Source of the DNA: Syngnathus acus
Lineage: Eukaryota; Chordata; Actinopteri; Syngnathiformes; Syngnathidae
NCBI RefSeq assembly: GCF_901709675.1
Contig: NC_051088.1
Span: 9,388,193 to 9,452,192 of the forward strand
Length of the DNA stretch: 64,000 nt
Reading direction: 5' to 3'
Shown here: one piece after another, positions 45,192-55,589 of the stretch
How the letters are laid out: every line of letters begins with the position of its first letter
Numbering within the stretch: the stretch's first letter is position 1
Notes under the pieces: model-generated
What the model was told of the DNA's origin: nothing
The model's database searches: none
Seen by the model: the letters and a program-made list of their open reading frames with translations, nothing else
Translations under genes and position numbers: made by a program

Positions 45192-45680
45192 AAATGCTCA
45201 ACCAACAGTTTCACTGTAATTTGAAGAGGAGCAAGTGTTGTCATAAAATAGTGATTCATTGAGCTGGAAATGTCTTCCAACAAATATTCCTTCGAATTTC
45301 CCTCTCTTGTCAACGTGTGGTTGCAATAATGTTCTTGTTTATGTTTTAATATTGGAATTTTAGCTAAAGCAAAGTTCTATTTCAGTTTCAATTTGCATGC
45401 AAAGTGTACAGTAGCGTGTTAAGGACCAGCTTGATTCATGCTTTTGTAGTCACGGAAGGCACAATCTGTAAAAAGGTGCGTTGATTTGTCTGCGTTTGAT
45501 CTTAAACAGAACTGAACAGAACATTTCAGTGTTAGAATGAGTCTCCTCGCTCTCTGTGGAAACTGGATCTGTATTGTACATATTATTTTTTGTTCTACAT
45601 TTTGCACATTGTTAAGAGCCTGTGAAAACATATTTTAAGACTTTTTTTTAATTAATAAATAGTCAAGGGTCCTGCAACAG
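45192..45680 (+). other. dennd2c 3' UTR
   Basis: Follows the dennd2c stop. A canonical AATAAA is at 45654-45659, preceded by a T/A-rich run, so the UTR is probably about 480 bp. Confidence 0.5.
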
Positions 45681-46788
45681 TGGGTGACGAGGACAATATT
45701 CCGTTCATTGTCTTTTATTTGTGCATGCACAATTTATCAGTGAAAAGGTGCATTTTAACATAAGAAATAAATAAAACATAGTTCAATTCAATTGTACTGC
45801 ACACAAAGTCAAAAATGTACACCTAAATCAAAGTATAAAAACAAGCTGTTTTTATAGAACCTCCCGAGACCAATAAGTTTTTATTTTTGTTTTCAGTTTG
45901 ACATATTAGGCGCTTTTAGGGACGCTGCCTACGCCATCTTGTGGCGATTGCGCTACATTACACCAATTTCAGTAAAAATGGAAAATGGGGTCAAAATCTC
46001 CACGATCTTGATAGCAGCTCCTAAAGGAAAATAAGTACAATACGCAAATGGTTCTTTGTTCAACCAACCTAGAGCCACCTGTCTCTGCACTAGATTTTGA
46101 TTAGAATTTGGGATTCATTTAATCATTTTACGATTGCTAGCAATGACGGTAAAACAGCAATCTGATCAATTTGAGAGTGAAAATTCACCCCTGATGAAAC
46201 TCCTTGCACAGATACCATATGGTGGGAGATTATGCAGCACTTAAGTTCTGGAGACTTGGATAATGCCTTGAGCACAAACAATGCTTTAGGCAACAAATGG
46301 CTGGCCAGTTCCAGTCCAGTACTCTGTAACACAAAAGCAGAATCCAGTGGATGGAATTATGCTGGACTTTGAAGTCTTCAGTGAAAGACTGGAGTGGAGA
46401 TTTAGGAACTTGGTCTTCGAACATCTGACTGCTGGCGCAAAGGTGTATTATGACCGCTTCTTCACCAGCATGCGTACTTGGGAGAAAGAGAGGAAAAACA
46501 CCTAAATAAACCATTAATGTCAATGCGTGTTGCGTTAAATGCAGAAATACAATTATTAACTATATGTAATAAAAGTGAAACCACCTCAATAAACCATTAG
46601 TGTCAATGCGTGTTGCGTTAAATGCAGAAATACAATATTTACTATATGTAATACAAGTGAAACGTGAGCTTGCTAGATAAACCACTTCTCAGGAAGTTGC
46701 ATTGTGCAGCCCACGTTTTCCCGATATCCCAATCAGAGAAATATTGACTCAAGATCATTTCCCCTTCCTTGTCTGGACGGATGTGGCA
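45681..46788. other. Intergenic region with a tandem duplication
   Basis: No gene seen. A ~80-bp unit (AATAAACCATTA...GTCAATGCGTGTTGCG) is directly duplicated at about 46504-46665. The rest shows nothing that I can name. Confidence 0.5.
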
Positions 46789-47733
46789 ACTAGTGTTGGC
46801 TCGTGAGTGAACGATTGGTTCAAAAGAACGTATTTCTTTCAGTGAACGAGAGTGAACGAATCACTTCCAAAAGTGATTCGTTCTTTTTTCAGTTCATATG
46901 ACTTCAACCAGTAGGTGTCGGTAATGCGCATTGAAGCTGGTGCCACCTCGCCGTAAAACGAAACGAAGAAGAAAATGACGTAACTTCGCGTTCACGAACG
47001 AGTCGTGAATTGCATTTCCCGTTCCCCAACCGAACGGATCTGTGAGTGAACGAGTCAGTGAGTGATTTGCATTTCCAGTTCATCGCGAAAACGGATCAGC
47101 GAGGGAACGAATCCTGACTTTCCCGTTAATGGGTGAACTGCCTTCCCGTGCATCAACGGACCAGTCAGTGAACGTGTTGCGTCTCCCTCCTGGCGTGAAC
47201 GATGTAAGCCAGAATGTAGATTTACGATTTGCCAAGGAAATAAAGAACCACTCAGTGAAACACCACTTATTTTAAGCGCGTTTTCTCCAAGCCAACGGCT
47301 AACTTAATTGCATGAAGGGATGCGCCGTTATGAAACAACGGGGAGATTATGCTTCTCTATGGGTAATCTTGATTTTAGAACACTTATAGTAGTTTTTAGA
47401 TAACGTGTATGCATATATACGCCTAAATATTGTTATCCAATATATCTACTGCAATTTCACATTAGATTGCTGGTTTGAAATTTACTTTTATTATTATTAT
47501 TGTTATTATTTTAATAAACATTAAAACCTGTTAAAACTTGTCTGGTGTTTTATTCCTTGTTTTTATTTTTTTTGGGCATGAAAACAAAAATCTGACATTT
47601 GGTTAACTGCTTTACATGACAATATGTATATGTGTTTTACGTTGTGTAATATGTGTTGGTGTCCCCCAAAATAAAGAGCAAGTAGTCAAATACACATTCT
47701 CGACACGCACAAAAAATGCATAAAGTTGTCAGA

Positions 47734-48152
47734 TACACCTGAAAATGGTGGTGTACCTAATGGAGTGTCCGTGTGACGTCACAGATCAAACAGCCAATCA
47801 GAAAGTGGGGGTGAGGGCGGGTGTGGCACTTTTCACTTTCAGTTAAGCTTTGGCCATGATGTTTCCCTAATGAACTGGCTTGTTATTAGGTACACTTGAA
47901 AATAGCGGTGTACCTAATGGAGTGTCCAAGTGACGTCACAGATCAAACAGCCAATCAGAAAGTGGGGGTGAGGGCGGGTGTGGCACTTTTCACTTTCAGT
48001 TAAGCTTTGGCCATGATTTTTCCCTAATGAACTGGCTTGTTATTAGGTACACTTGAAAATAGCGGTGTACCTAATGGAGTGTCCAAGTGACGTCACAGAT
48101 CAAACAGCCAATCAGAAAGTGGGGGTGAGGGCGGGTGTGGCACTTTTCACTT
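47734..48152. repeat. 157-bp unit in three tandem copies, third truncated
   Basis: Units start at 47734, 47891 and 48048, an exact 157-bp period. Each holds GTGTACCTAATGGAGTGTCC, a perfect TGACGTCA (47774, 47931, 48088) and AGCCAATCAG. The third copy breaks into another repeat at about 48152. Inverted pieces of the same unit reappear at about 48312-48390 and 48598-48668. Confidence 0.9.
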
Positions 48153-48600
48153 AAACCAGGGGTGCCGACCTCCAGTCCTCGAAGGGCTGCGTTCCAACAT
48201 GTTTTCCAAGTGACCCTCGTTAAGCGCACCTGCGTGAAAAGTTTTAGCTCCTTTCACGTTCTGCTGGAGCTAAAACTTTTCACGCAGGTGCACTTAACGA
48301 GGGAATCACACGGACACTCCATTAGGTACACTGCCATTTTCAAGTGTACCTAATAACAGGCCTCTTTATTAGGGAAATATCATGGTCAAAGGTCACAGGT
48401 GTCAAGCTCTAGTCCTTGGGGCCGCATTCCAACATGTTTTCCAAGATTCCCTCGTTAAGTGCACCTGCGTGAAAAGTTTTAGCTCCTGCAGAACGTGAAA
48501 GGAGCTAAAACTTTTCACGCAGGTGTGTTTAACGAGGGTAACTTGGAAAACATATTGGAACGCGGCCCCTCGAGGACAGGAGGTCGACACCCCTGGTTTA
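48150..48600. repeat. Two hairpin-forming repeats in opposite orientation
   Basis: Arms 48226-48251/48266-48291 and 48462-48486/48501-48525 carry the same ~25-nt stem (CACCTGCGTGAAAAGTTTTA...). The two loops are reverse complements, so the hairpins are inverted copies of one another. Flanks with ACCAGGGGTGCCGACCTCCA and its inverse near 48580-48600 look like hAT-type ends. Confidence 0.8.
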
Positions 48601-48737
48601 AGTGAAAAGTGCCACACCCGCCCTCACCCCCACTTTCTGATTGGCTGTTTGATCTGTGACGTCACTTGGATTCAATTCACTTAACTGGAATGCACATCAC
48701 TAGTACAAAGGAGTACAGATGACCGTTTGCTGCCAGG

Positions 48738-48810
48738 TCAAAATAGCCGACTGGTTAGTGACATAGACTCCTGCTCGGTAAGAGCTTGGTTCGATCCCAG
48801 GTGTGAGAAT
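48738..48810 (+). repeat. tRNA-like sequence inside the foldback spacer
   Basis: A-box-like ACTGGTTAGTGAC followed at tRNA spacing by B-box GGTTCGATCCC. Probably a SINE head; the arms do not pair well enough for a working tRNA. Confidence 0.45.
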
Positions 48811-49863
48811 ATATTAAAGTGCGCTTTTATTGTGCAACCCTTTATTTATTTATTCTTTTTTTTTTCTTTTTTTACCTCGCGTAGTGTACCTATCGAAGTG
48901 TCCATGAGGTACACTACACATATTGTCATATAAAGCAGTTAACCAAATGTCAGATTTTTATGTTTTAATTGGCGAATATAAAAACAAGGAATAAAACACC
49001 AGACAAGTTTTAACATAAATGTTTATTAAAAATAATAATCATATTAAAAGTAAATTTCAAACCAGCAATTCAATGTGAAATTGCAGTAGATAAATTGGAT
49101 AAAACTATTTAGGCGTATATATGCATACACGTTATTTAAAAACTTCTATAAGTGTTATAAAATCAAGATTACCCAAAGGGAAGCATAATCTCCCCGTTGA
49201 TGCATAACGGCGCATCCCTTCTTGCAATAAAGTTAGCCGTTAGCTTGGAGAAAACGCGCATAAAAGAAGTGGTGTTTCAGTGAGTGGTTCTTCCTTTCCT
49301 TGGCAAATCGTAAATCTACATTCTGGTTTACATAGTTCACGCCAGGAGGGAGACGCAACACCTTCACTGACTAATCCGTTGATGCACGGGGGGAAGGAAG
49401 GCAAGTTCACTCGTTGACTCGTTCGCGAACGGGAAAGTCAGGATTCGTTCCCTCACTGATCCGTTTTCGCGATGAACTGGAAATGCAAATCACTCACTGA
49501 CTCGTTCACTCACAACCGTTCAGTTGGGAAACGGGAAATGCAATTCACGACTCGTTCGTGAACGGGAAGTTACGTCATTTTCTTCTTCGTTTTGTTTTAC
49601 AGTGAGGTGGCACCAGCTTCAATGCGCATAACTGACACCTCCTGGTTGAAGTCATATGAACTGAAAAAATAACGAATCACTTCACTCTCGTTCACTGAAA
49701 AAAGTCGTTCTTTTGAACGAATTGTTCACAAAAAAAAGGATCGGTGTGTGTGTGTGGGGGGGGGGGGGATTCGTTGAACGATTCGTTTGAACAAATCTTT
49801 TGAGTGAACTGATTCAAAGGATTCAGTTCACTTAAAAGAACTGGAATGCACATCACTAGTGGT

Positions 49864-51179
49864 AACCGGAGAGTCAAAGTTTATTTGGTAGAAAATGTGT
49901 CTTGTATTGTGAGTCATAAAGATAATTCGATGACCTAAAACCGATCTACAGTAAACGGCACACTCCAGCCTTGATAGCTCGTAAACTTGTCCTCTATTTG
50001 GATATTTGTTTGGACCAAACATTTTATAGTTTCATATGAGTGATTATAATCACTATAGGTGACTAGGGCCACATTTGTCTGTTTACAGTTGGATGTGTGC
50101 GCAAAAACAAAAAAAATCATAGTGTGTTGATGATTTGTTTTGTCACACTTATGAGGGTTAAAAGACACCTTTCTTTATTTCTTCAGACTCTGATTGGATC
50201 AGATAAAATCATAGTATATTGAAAAATATTATAGAAAGAAGACAGAATACTTTTAATTTTAACGCTACCATCTCTAAGAAGTCAGTCTGGTTCCTGCTTT
50301 GCAGTTCGTGCAGTTGCTGTGTGTTCCTTCAATTCATTTTCTAGCCTTTGTCCTCATTAGGGTCCTCCTGGGCGAGTTGGAGCCAGCCAGGAAGATGCTA
50401 CTAGATGACGTGGAGATTTTACAGTCCAGACTATCACGTGCATCCCATTAAAAATAAAGCTTATCAGTATGGTCAGGATGAAACATGTCATTCATCCAAG
50501 CTTGTGGTGTTCCAGGAAGAGGAACTCGGGACATTTTTTCAACTTGTTCCTGAAAGCAGTTGTGATGCAGCAAAACTAAAACTGCTCTGCTGATATGACA
50601 TAGCATTATTTGAGATTGGGTTAATAAATAACCCAGCCGTAGTATTAAACAAACATGCTATCGCCATTAGTGGTTACCATAAAGTAAGGTCAGGAATGTT
50701 TGTAGGTAAAGGCTTTTAGTAGTGAGTCACTGATGGTGGAGGACAGGGGTCTTCAATCCTGGTCCTCAGAGGAACTTATTGTAGGAACATTAATGGCGAT
50801 TCGAACTCACACAAAGGTTGACTCAGTCTTGTTACCCATCCCCAGTTTTGTTTTCATACACCGACAGATGGATGGCTGGCATCTTATTAAGTCTTGAAGT
50901 GGCGTAATTGAACAACTTCTCCACTAGGTAGCACAACTACACTCCTCTGTTAAGAATGGAAGAGAATACAACAAATATATTTCAAATTTGATCAATTGAT
51001 TTATTTAGTTATTTTATTGGGTTATGGAAAAAAAAACACGCAGTGTGAATAAACTTCCTTCTAAGTAGCACACAGGGGTGGGGCAGGTGCAGTTGTGGGA
51101 AACAATTGTTGATTCATGTTAAACCGTCCTCGCCTCTTGCCTCAAGGACGGGACACACTTGGAAGCATTTGCATAAAGA
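49864..51179. other. Intergenic region with repeat fragments
   Basis: No gene seen. A short L2-like piece (CAATTCATTTTCTAGCC...TTGGAGCCAG) lies near 50328-50395, and a hAT-like end (ACAGGGGTCTTCAATCCTGG) near 50743-50765. Confidence 0.4.
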
Positions 51180-51392
51180 GATAAAAGGGGGGAGTTGTCA
51201 GGGAGGACAAGGTGGTAACGACGAACAAACACACGCGGGAGGAAGGACGACACACCCGCACGCACGTTCGCACCTCCACAGGCCTGATCTGGGAACCAAA
51301 CTCAGAAAGACTACACACTGGTGGCACAACAAATATTCTTCTTCAGTTTCCTTGAGGGAAAAAAAGGACACCAGTGGACACTTTACTTCCAG
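51180..51392 (+). promoter_or_regulatory. Candidate rnf223 promoter and first exon
   Basis: A TATA-like GATAAAAGG at 51180-51188 is followed about 200 bp later by a donor, TTCCAG|GTAAAA after 51392. The next gene on the plus strand is rnf223, whose coding exon begins after an acceptor at 54801. A TATA box, non-coding exon and single coding exon is a plausible arrangement; only position supports the link. Confidence 0.4.
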
Positions 51393-54300
51393 GTAAAATA
51401 TTTTTGATCACATCTTGATTGGAATTACCTCATTCCATTTTTTTCCTAACTCTAATTCAGATTTCTAAATTTATCGCAAATGTTTAAATATGCAACTGCG
51501 TATGCTGAGTTACAATATAGGCCTAACCTCCAAAGTCGAATGCCTCAAAAGTGGTGCAATCTCCAGTTCAACTAAAGGTCTCAGTAAACATTTACCACAT
51601 ACATACAGTAAGTCAAACCAAAACCAACCTTGGCATTTGTGACATACATACAAGGACAGCACATTTTGTGAGACCTCAGCTTAGTGAGCATCAAAAGGAC
51701 AAACTCCATGTTGTTGTTTTGAGATGCCACCACAGGGCACTAGTGAAAGCAGAGGAAAAGTGTGATTATAACCATAGAATAAGAACTAGAACATAATTAT
51801 TTAAAAAGGGCACACATGCATGTGTTTGTATTGTGGGAGGAAGCCAAAGTATACCTGGATACATCAAGCAAAGATTTGAATCCCTGAATCACAAGTTCAC
51901 TACAAGCATGCTATACGTTGAGTGATCTAAAAACGAATTGGGCTTGAGATCATCACAACATCTCACAATGTCATTGTCCACCATTTTGGATGCTACAGCG
52001 AATGTAAACAAAGGCTCGCTGTCTTGCTGCTTATGGGCTATGTGTTTGTCATATATCTTTGCAACACTTCCAGATTATGAAGCCGGCAAACAAACAATCA
52101 TAAATTTATAAACATGATGTACATTTGCACTGTTCCTGCAATTCTATGCTTACCTGCCAGTCATAAATTGTACACATTAATCATATGCACTCATTAAATA
52201 GGGGTCGCCACACATCTGCCACAATTTAAAGTGCCTCTAATTAACCCCAAATACTTATAAAAACATAGCATAAACATAATAATAAATTAGAGCAATGAAA
52301 GTAATGTTAGCAGTAATAAAAACAGTAGAGCCGACAACCCATTTCAACTTTTTAAGCAGAATGGTTGACTCACATTGCCATACAAATAACATCTTTATTT
52401 TTGCTCCCTAACATGTCTGTGTTTAAGAGGCCTAAAGTTGCACTTCCACGACCCATTTGTATTGATGTCACAATTTGAAAGATTTTTCTGCCCACTCAAC
52501 CAGTATGCTCAGCTCCACTGACTGGTTTGTGTTGATTTAATGCACACTGTGCAAACCTAGCTCCCATTTTTTTTTTGTCTTCCTCCGGTAGCCCTTAAAT
52601 TGAGGTTCTTTAAACAATCGGGCGGATCAGGTTTCAACAGCCCTGAAAACTGGCCGGTTTAGCGCCTTCACCTCACAACGGTAATCCTCACGTTTGGCAG
52701 TTGAACTGACAGTTGACTCAGATAACAAATGTAAAAAAAAAAACAGATTAAAAATGTGTGTCTGTAGGTCAGTGGCACAAGGAAAACAGACAACAGGACG
52801 TGCAGGTGATAAGACAAAACATTACCACTCAAAGGGATTAAACTCGAGAGTTAATATTTGACTGCTGTGTACCCTTCAGCAGTTTGGCCCAAGTAAAAAC
52901 AGTCTTTTTTTTTTTTTTATTGTCTTCGTTGCTATTCTTAAAGCAACCATCTCCCCCTTTAGAAAATGCGATGACACATTTGCGACCCGAATTGATTTGC
53001 ATGCCCACAGCTTAGAGGTCTTTTGATAGTGAACAAGTATGTCCGTTTTCTGCATGTGTACAAAAGCTTTGCCAGCCACGCGGAATCCGCTGGAACACAT
53101 CAGTTAAAATACGACAAGCATTTGTGAACGTTTGCACCGGAGTGCAAAAGAAGCCTTGGCTGACAGCCAACGATAACAGCCAGAAGATATTTTTCGATAC
53201 CTGTGATTAATTCTATTCGGTTGCCTGACCAAAATAGAGCTATTCCAGTTTCTACCCATTAGATCCAATAGAAGCATATGCAAACTGATTTACAAGATAA
53301 CACAATCTTCAAAGGTGCAATTTATAAACGTTTGAACAAGTGATTGTGCTAGCCTCTATTACCGTGACCAGAAGATTGGATCTTTTCATCCAGCATTAGG
53401 AGGAACTCATACACAGGCCCCTCCAAAAGTATTTGGGCTTCAAATCAAAGGATGAATATGACATAAAAGTGGAGAATTCCAACTTGTGTCATGTGCTGCC
53501 AGGGATACCTTATTGTTTGTCCAAGTAAGCTGTTTTAATCGAATGGCATCAAAGGTCAGACTACGTTGCTATCACAACTGCTTTCACTTCGCTAGCTTGG
53601 GACAACACAAGCCAGTGTTGTTATTTATTTAGTGAGCACTGTACAGTGAGAGTACAGTTTGTAAAAAGACGGCCCAAATAACCAAGCTTAATTAGGAAAG
53701 CACCAGCCCAAGTTGAAGTTGCAAAACCAGCTATTACAATTTTTTTCACCAAATCTTTTTAAAGAGAGGTATTTTGTTCAGAAACACTCGTCAATTAAAA
53801 AAAAAAAAAACACACACACTTGCACTAACTGCTTGCCCACCTGAACCTTCAATCCTGAACCTCAGACCATCCTTTTGTGAGAGTCTCAATGGGCTCACAG
53901 ATATTTCAGTGATGTTCCATTCATTTATGGGCTTTCTGTGTGTTCACAGTCGTCGTCATTATGATTTTTCTGGTCATTTCTTAACTAGGTTAGATGTATT
54001 TTTCAATGCTACACAGCGGCTCGCGTAAGAATCAGAAGCTGCCGGTTAAATGTTTGCCTGACACACTTTGATAACTCATCCTTCCCTTTTGCATTTGGTG
54101 AAGGAGGCCAACCTTCATGAGATATCTCGAGGGGAAGAAAAAAAGAAAGAGAGGGCAGAGCAGGAATTCCAAGGGTAGATGGATCGATTGCGAGTGAGAA
54201 CAAGCACAGACTTTGTTGCGGGGACGAGTGTCCCGAAAGGAAGAAAGGCTTGCTGGAAGCAACAGAAACATGGCTGTAACGCCAGATGGAGTCTGCTGGG

Positions 54301-54800
54301 TGGAATACAAAAAAACATAAGGGAAGGGGGAAAAAAATAACACCCCCAAACTAGGGTCCACTAAACGGAATGGATTTGGAAAAAGTGACCTCATTTGACC
54401 AATATTTTATACACAACGGACAGACTAGCACATGTGGATGTGGGTGCGTTGGCCAATTTGTTTCCCTTTCACGTCCCCAACTTTAGCACGAGTGAACCAA
54501 ACGGTAACCCTAAAGCCAAGTCCTACCCTACCATGATTTATGGCGACTCGTCGCACCCTATTTTCACCGATCCCCTGCGGGCAGCTAACTATGTCACACC
54601 CAGTTGCATAACAATGGCCTAAAAGGATTCATCCTGATAAGTAGAACCTCTAATTTTGTTGGCTCAAACCGAGATCCACTCTATTTTAATGACTCACAAA
54701 CAGAAAGAACACGTTCAACTGGGCACGACCCAGAACGATGTGTAATCGAAAGAATGTGTACTACTCAACTAACAACTGCCACTTTCTTTGTTGCCTTCAG
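51393..54800. other. Presumed rnf223 intron or upstream region
   Basis: No coding exon found. A fish interspersed repeat with CAGGCCCCTCCAAAAGTATT lies at about 53413-53500. A poly-A/CA run is at about 53797-53820. The region ends in the acceptor TTGCCTTCAG at 54800. Confidence 0.4.
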
Positions 54801-54872
54801 GGTCCCTGAGGCGACAAGAGGAGGAGGAGGAGGAGGAAGTGCAAATCGCAGCAGTTTGGTGGATTCCTGAAG

Positions 54873-55589
54873 ATGGAACAATCCGTGCAGATTTGGCACA
54901 TGCAGGCGGAGCACCATGAGGCAGCCAGTGAGCCCCAAAAGAGGATGTCTGTGGCGAGCCAGCTGGAGTGCCCTATCTGCTACAGCACCTACGACAACGT
55001 CTTCAAGACGCCAAAGTTGTTAGCGTGCACCCACACTTTCTGCCTGGAGTGCCTTTCCCGCCTCATGGCGATCTCGCCGGCTGAGCAAGAAGGCGCCGAT
55101 CGGGGGACATTGCAGCTCTTTTGCCCTTTCTGCCGCCAAAACACCGATTTGCCTGAGGGGGGACCCCCGTCTCTGCCCAGCAACCATGAAATGCTGCACA
55201 ATTTGCCAGGCCACCAGCAGCGGGAGGAGCCCGTGTGGCTGGACGGGGAAAAGTTGTGTTACAAAAGCAACAGGCCGGCATCCGATAGCCTTTCGGCCTT
55301 GTGCATCTGCATCGATATTGGTGCCGACAAGGGGGGCAGTGCCCCCCCCGCTCAGACCCCGCCTCAGAATTTAGGCCGGCTGGACCGGCTGGCAGACTGG
55401 AAGCGGATGATGCTCTTTGTGATGCTCATGGTGTTGCTGATCATTGTGGTGCTGTGGCCACTACAGTGTGTTTTCAGCACCGGAAACATGCGATGTATGC
55501 AGATGAACCGCCCCAACCGCACCGCCATCACCGCGACGACGCTCCCCAGTTTTGAGGCACTCAGTGTGACTGCACGTCTGTCACATTAG
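54873..55589 (+). CDS. rnf223: RING finger protein 223-like membrane E3 ligase
   Basis: Small membrane-anchored RING ubiquitin ligase of the RNF183/186/223/225 group. One coding exon of 238 residues. The C3HC4 RING spans residues 33-87 with all eight ligands visible: C33, C36, C52, H54, C57, C60, C84 and C87. The body has REEPVWLDGEKLCYKS and ALCICIDIGAD, then a single membrane segment at about 185-208 (LFVMLMVLLIIVVLWPLQC) and CVFSTGNMRCM just after it. These blocks agree best with RNF223 as I recall it. The start at 54873 is the first ATG after the acceptor at 54801 and leaves a 72-nt 5' UTR piece. The C-terminal tail (TAITATTLPSFEALS) has no known motif. Confidence 0.85.
   Translation: MEQSVQIWHMQAEHHEAASEPQKRMSVASQLECPICYSTYDNVFKTPKLLACTHTFCLECLSRLMAISPAEQEGADRGTLQLFCPFCRQNTDLPEGGPPSLPSNHEMLHNLPGHQQREEPVWLDGEKLCYKSNRPASDSLSALCICIDIGADKGGSAPPAQTPPQNLGRLDRLADWKRMMLFVMLMVLLIIVVLWPLQCVFSTGNMRCMQMNRPNRTAITATTLPSFEALSVTARLSH

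Larger units (their letters stand above)
46789..49863. mobile_element. ~3.1-kb foldback (long inverted repeat) element
   Basis: Two arms of roughly 850-950 bp, about 46790-47660 and 48910-49863, are inverted copies of one another with small differences. Matching marks include GCGCATTGAAGCTGGTGCCA (left) against its complement near 49605-49625 (right), and ATGCATATATACGCC (left) against GGCGTATATATGCAT (right). Outer ends carry ACTAGTG (left) and CACTAGT (right). The left arm is full of GTGAACGA-type motifs, which resemble a hAT-like non-autonomous family. The ~1.25-kb spacer holds nested repeats. No transposase coding sequence was found, so it is non-autonomous. Confidence 0.8.

Noticed and set aside
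46504-46665. Regular repeats resembling a CRISPR array
   Set aside because: Only two ~80-bp direct copies with no spacers; this is a vertebrate tandem duplication.
48135-48617. Two open frames of about 71-72 codons on opposite strands with nearly the same protein
   Set aside because: They are the same repeat read in both orientations (the twin hairpins), not genes.
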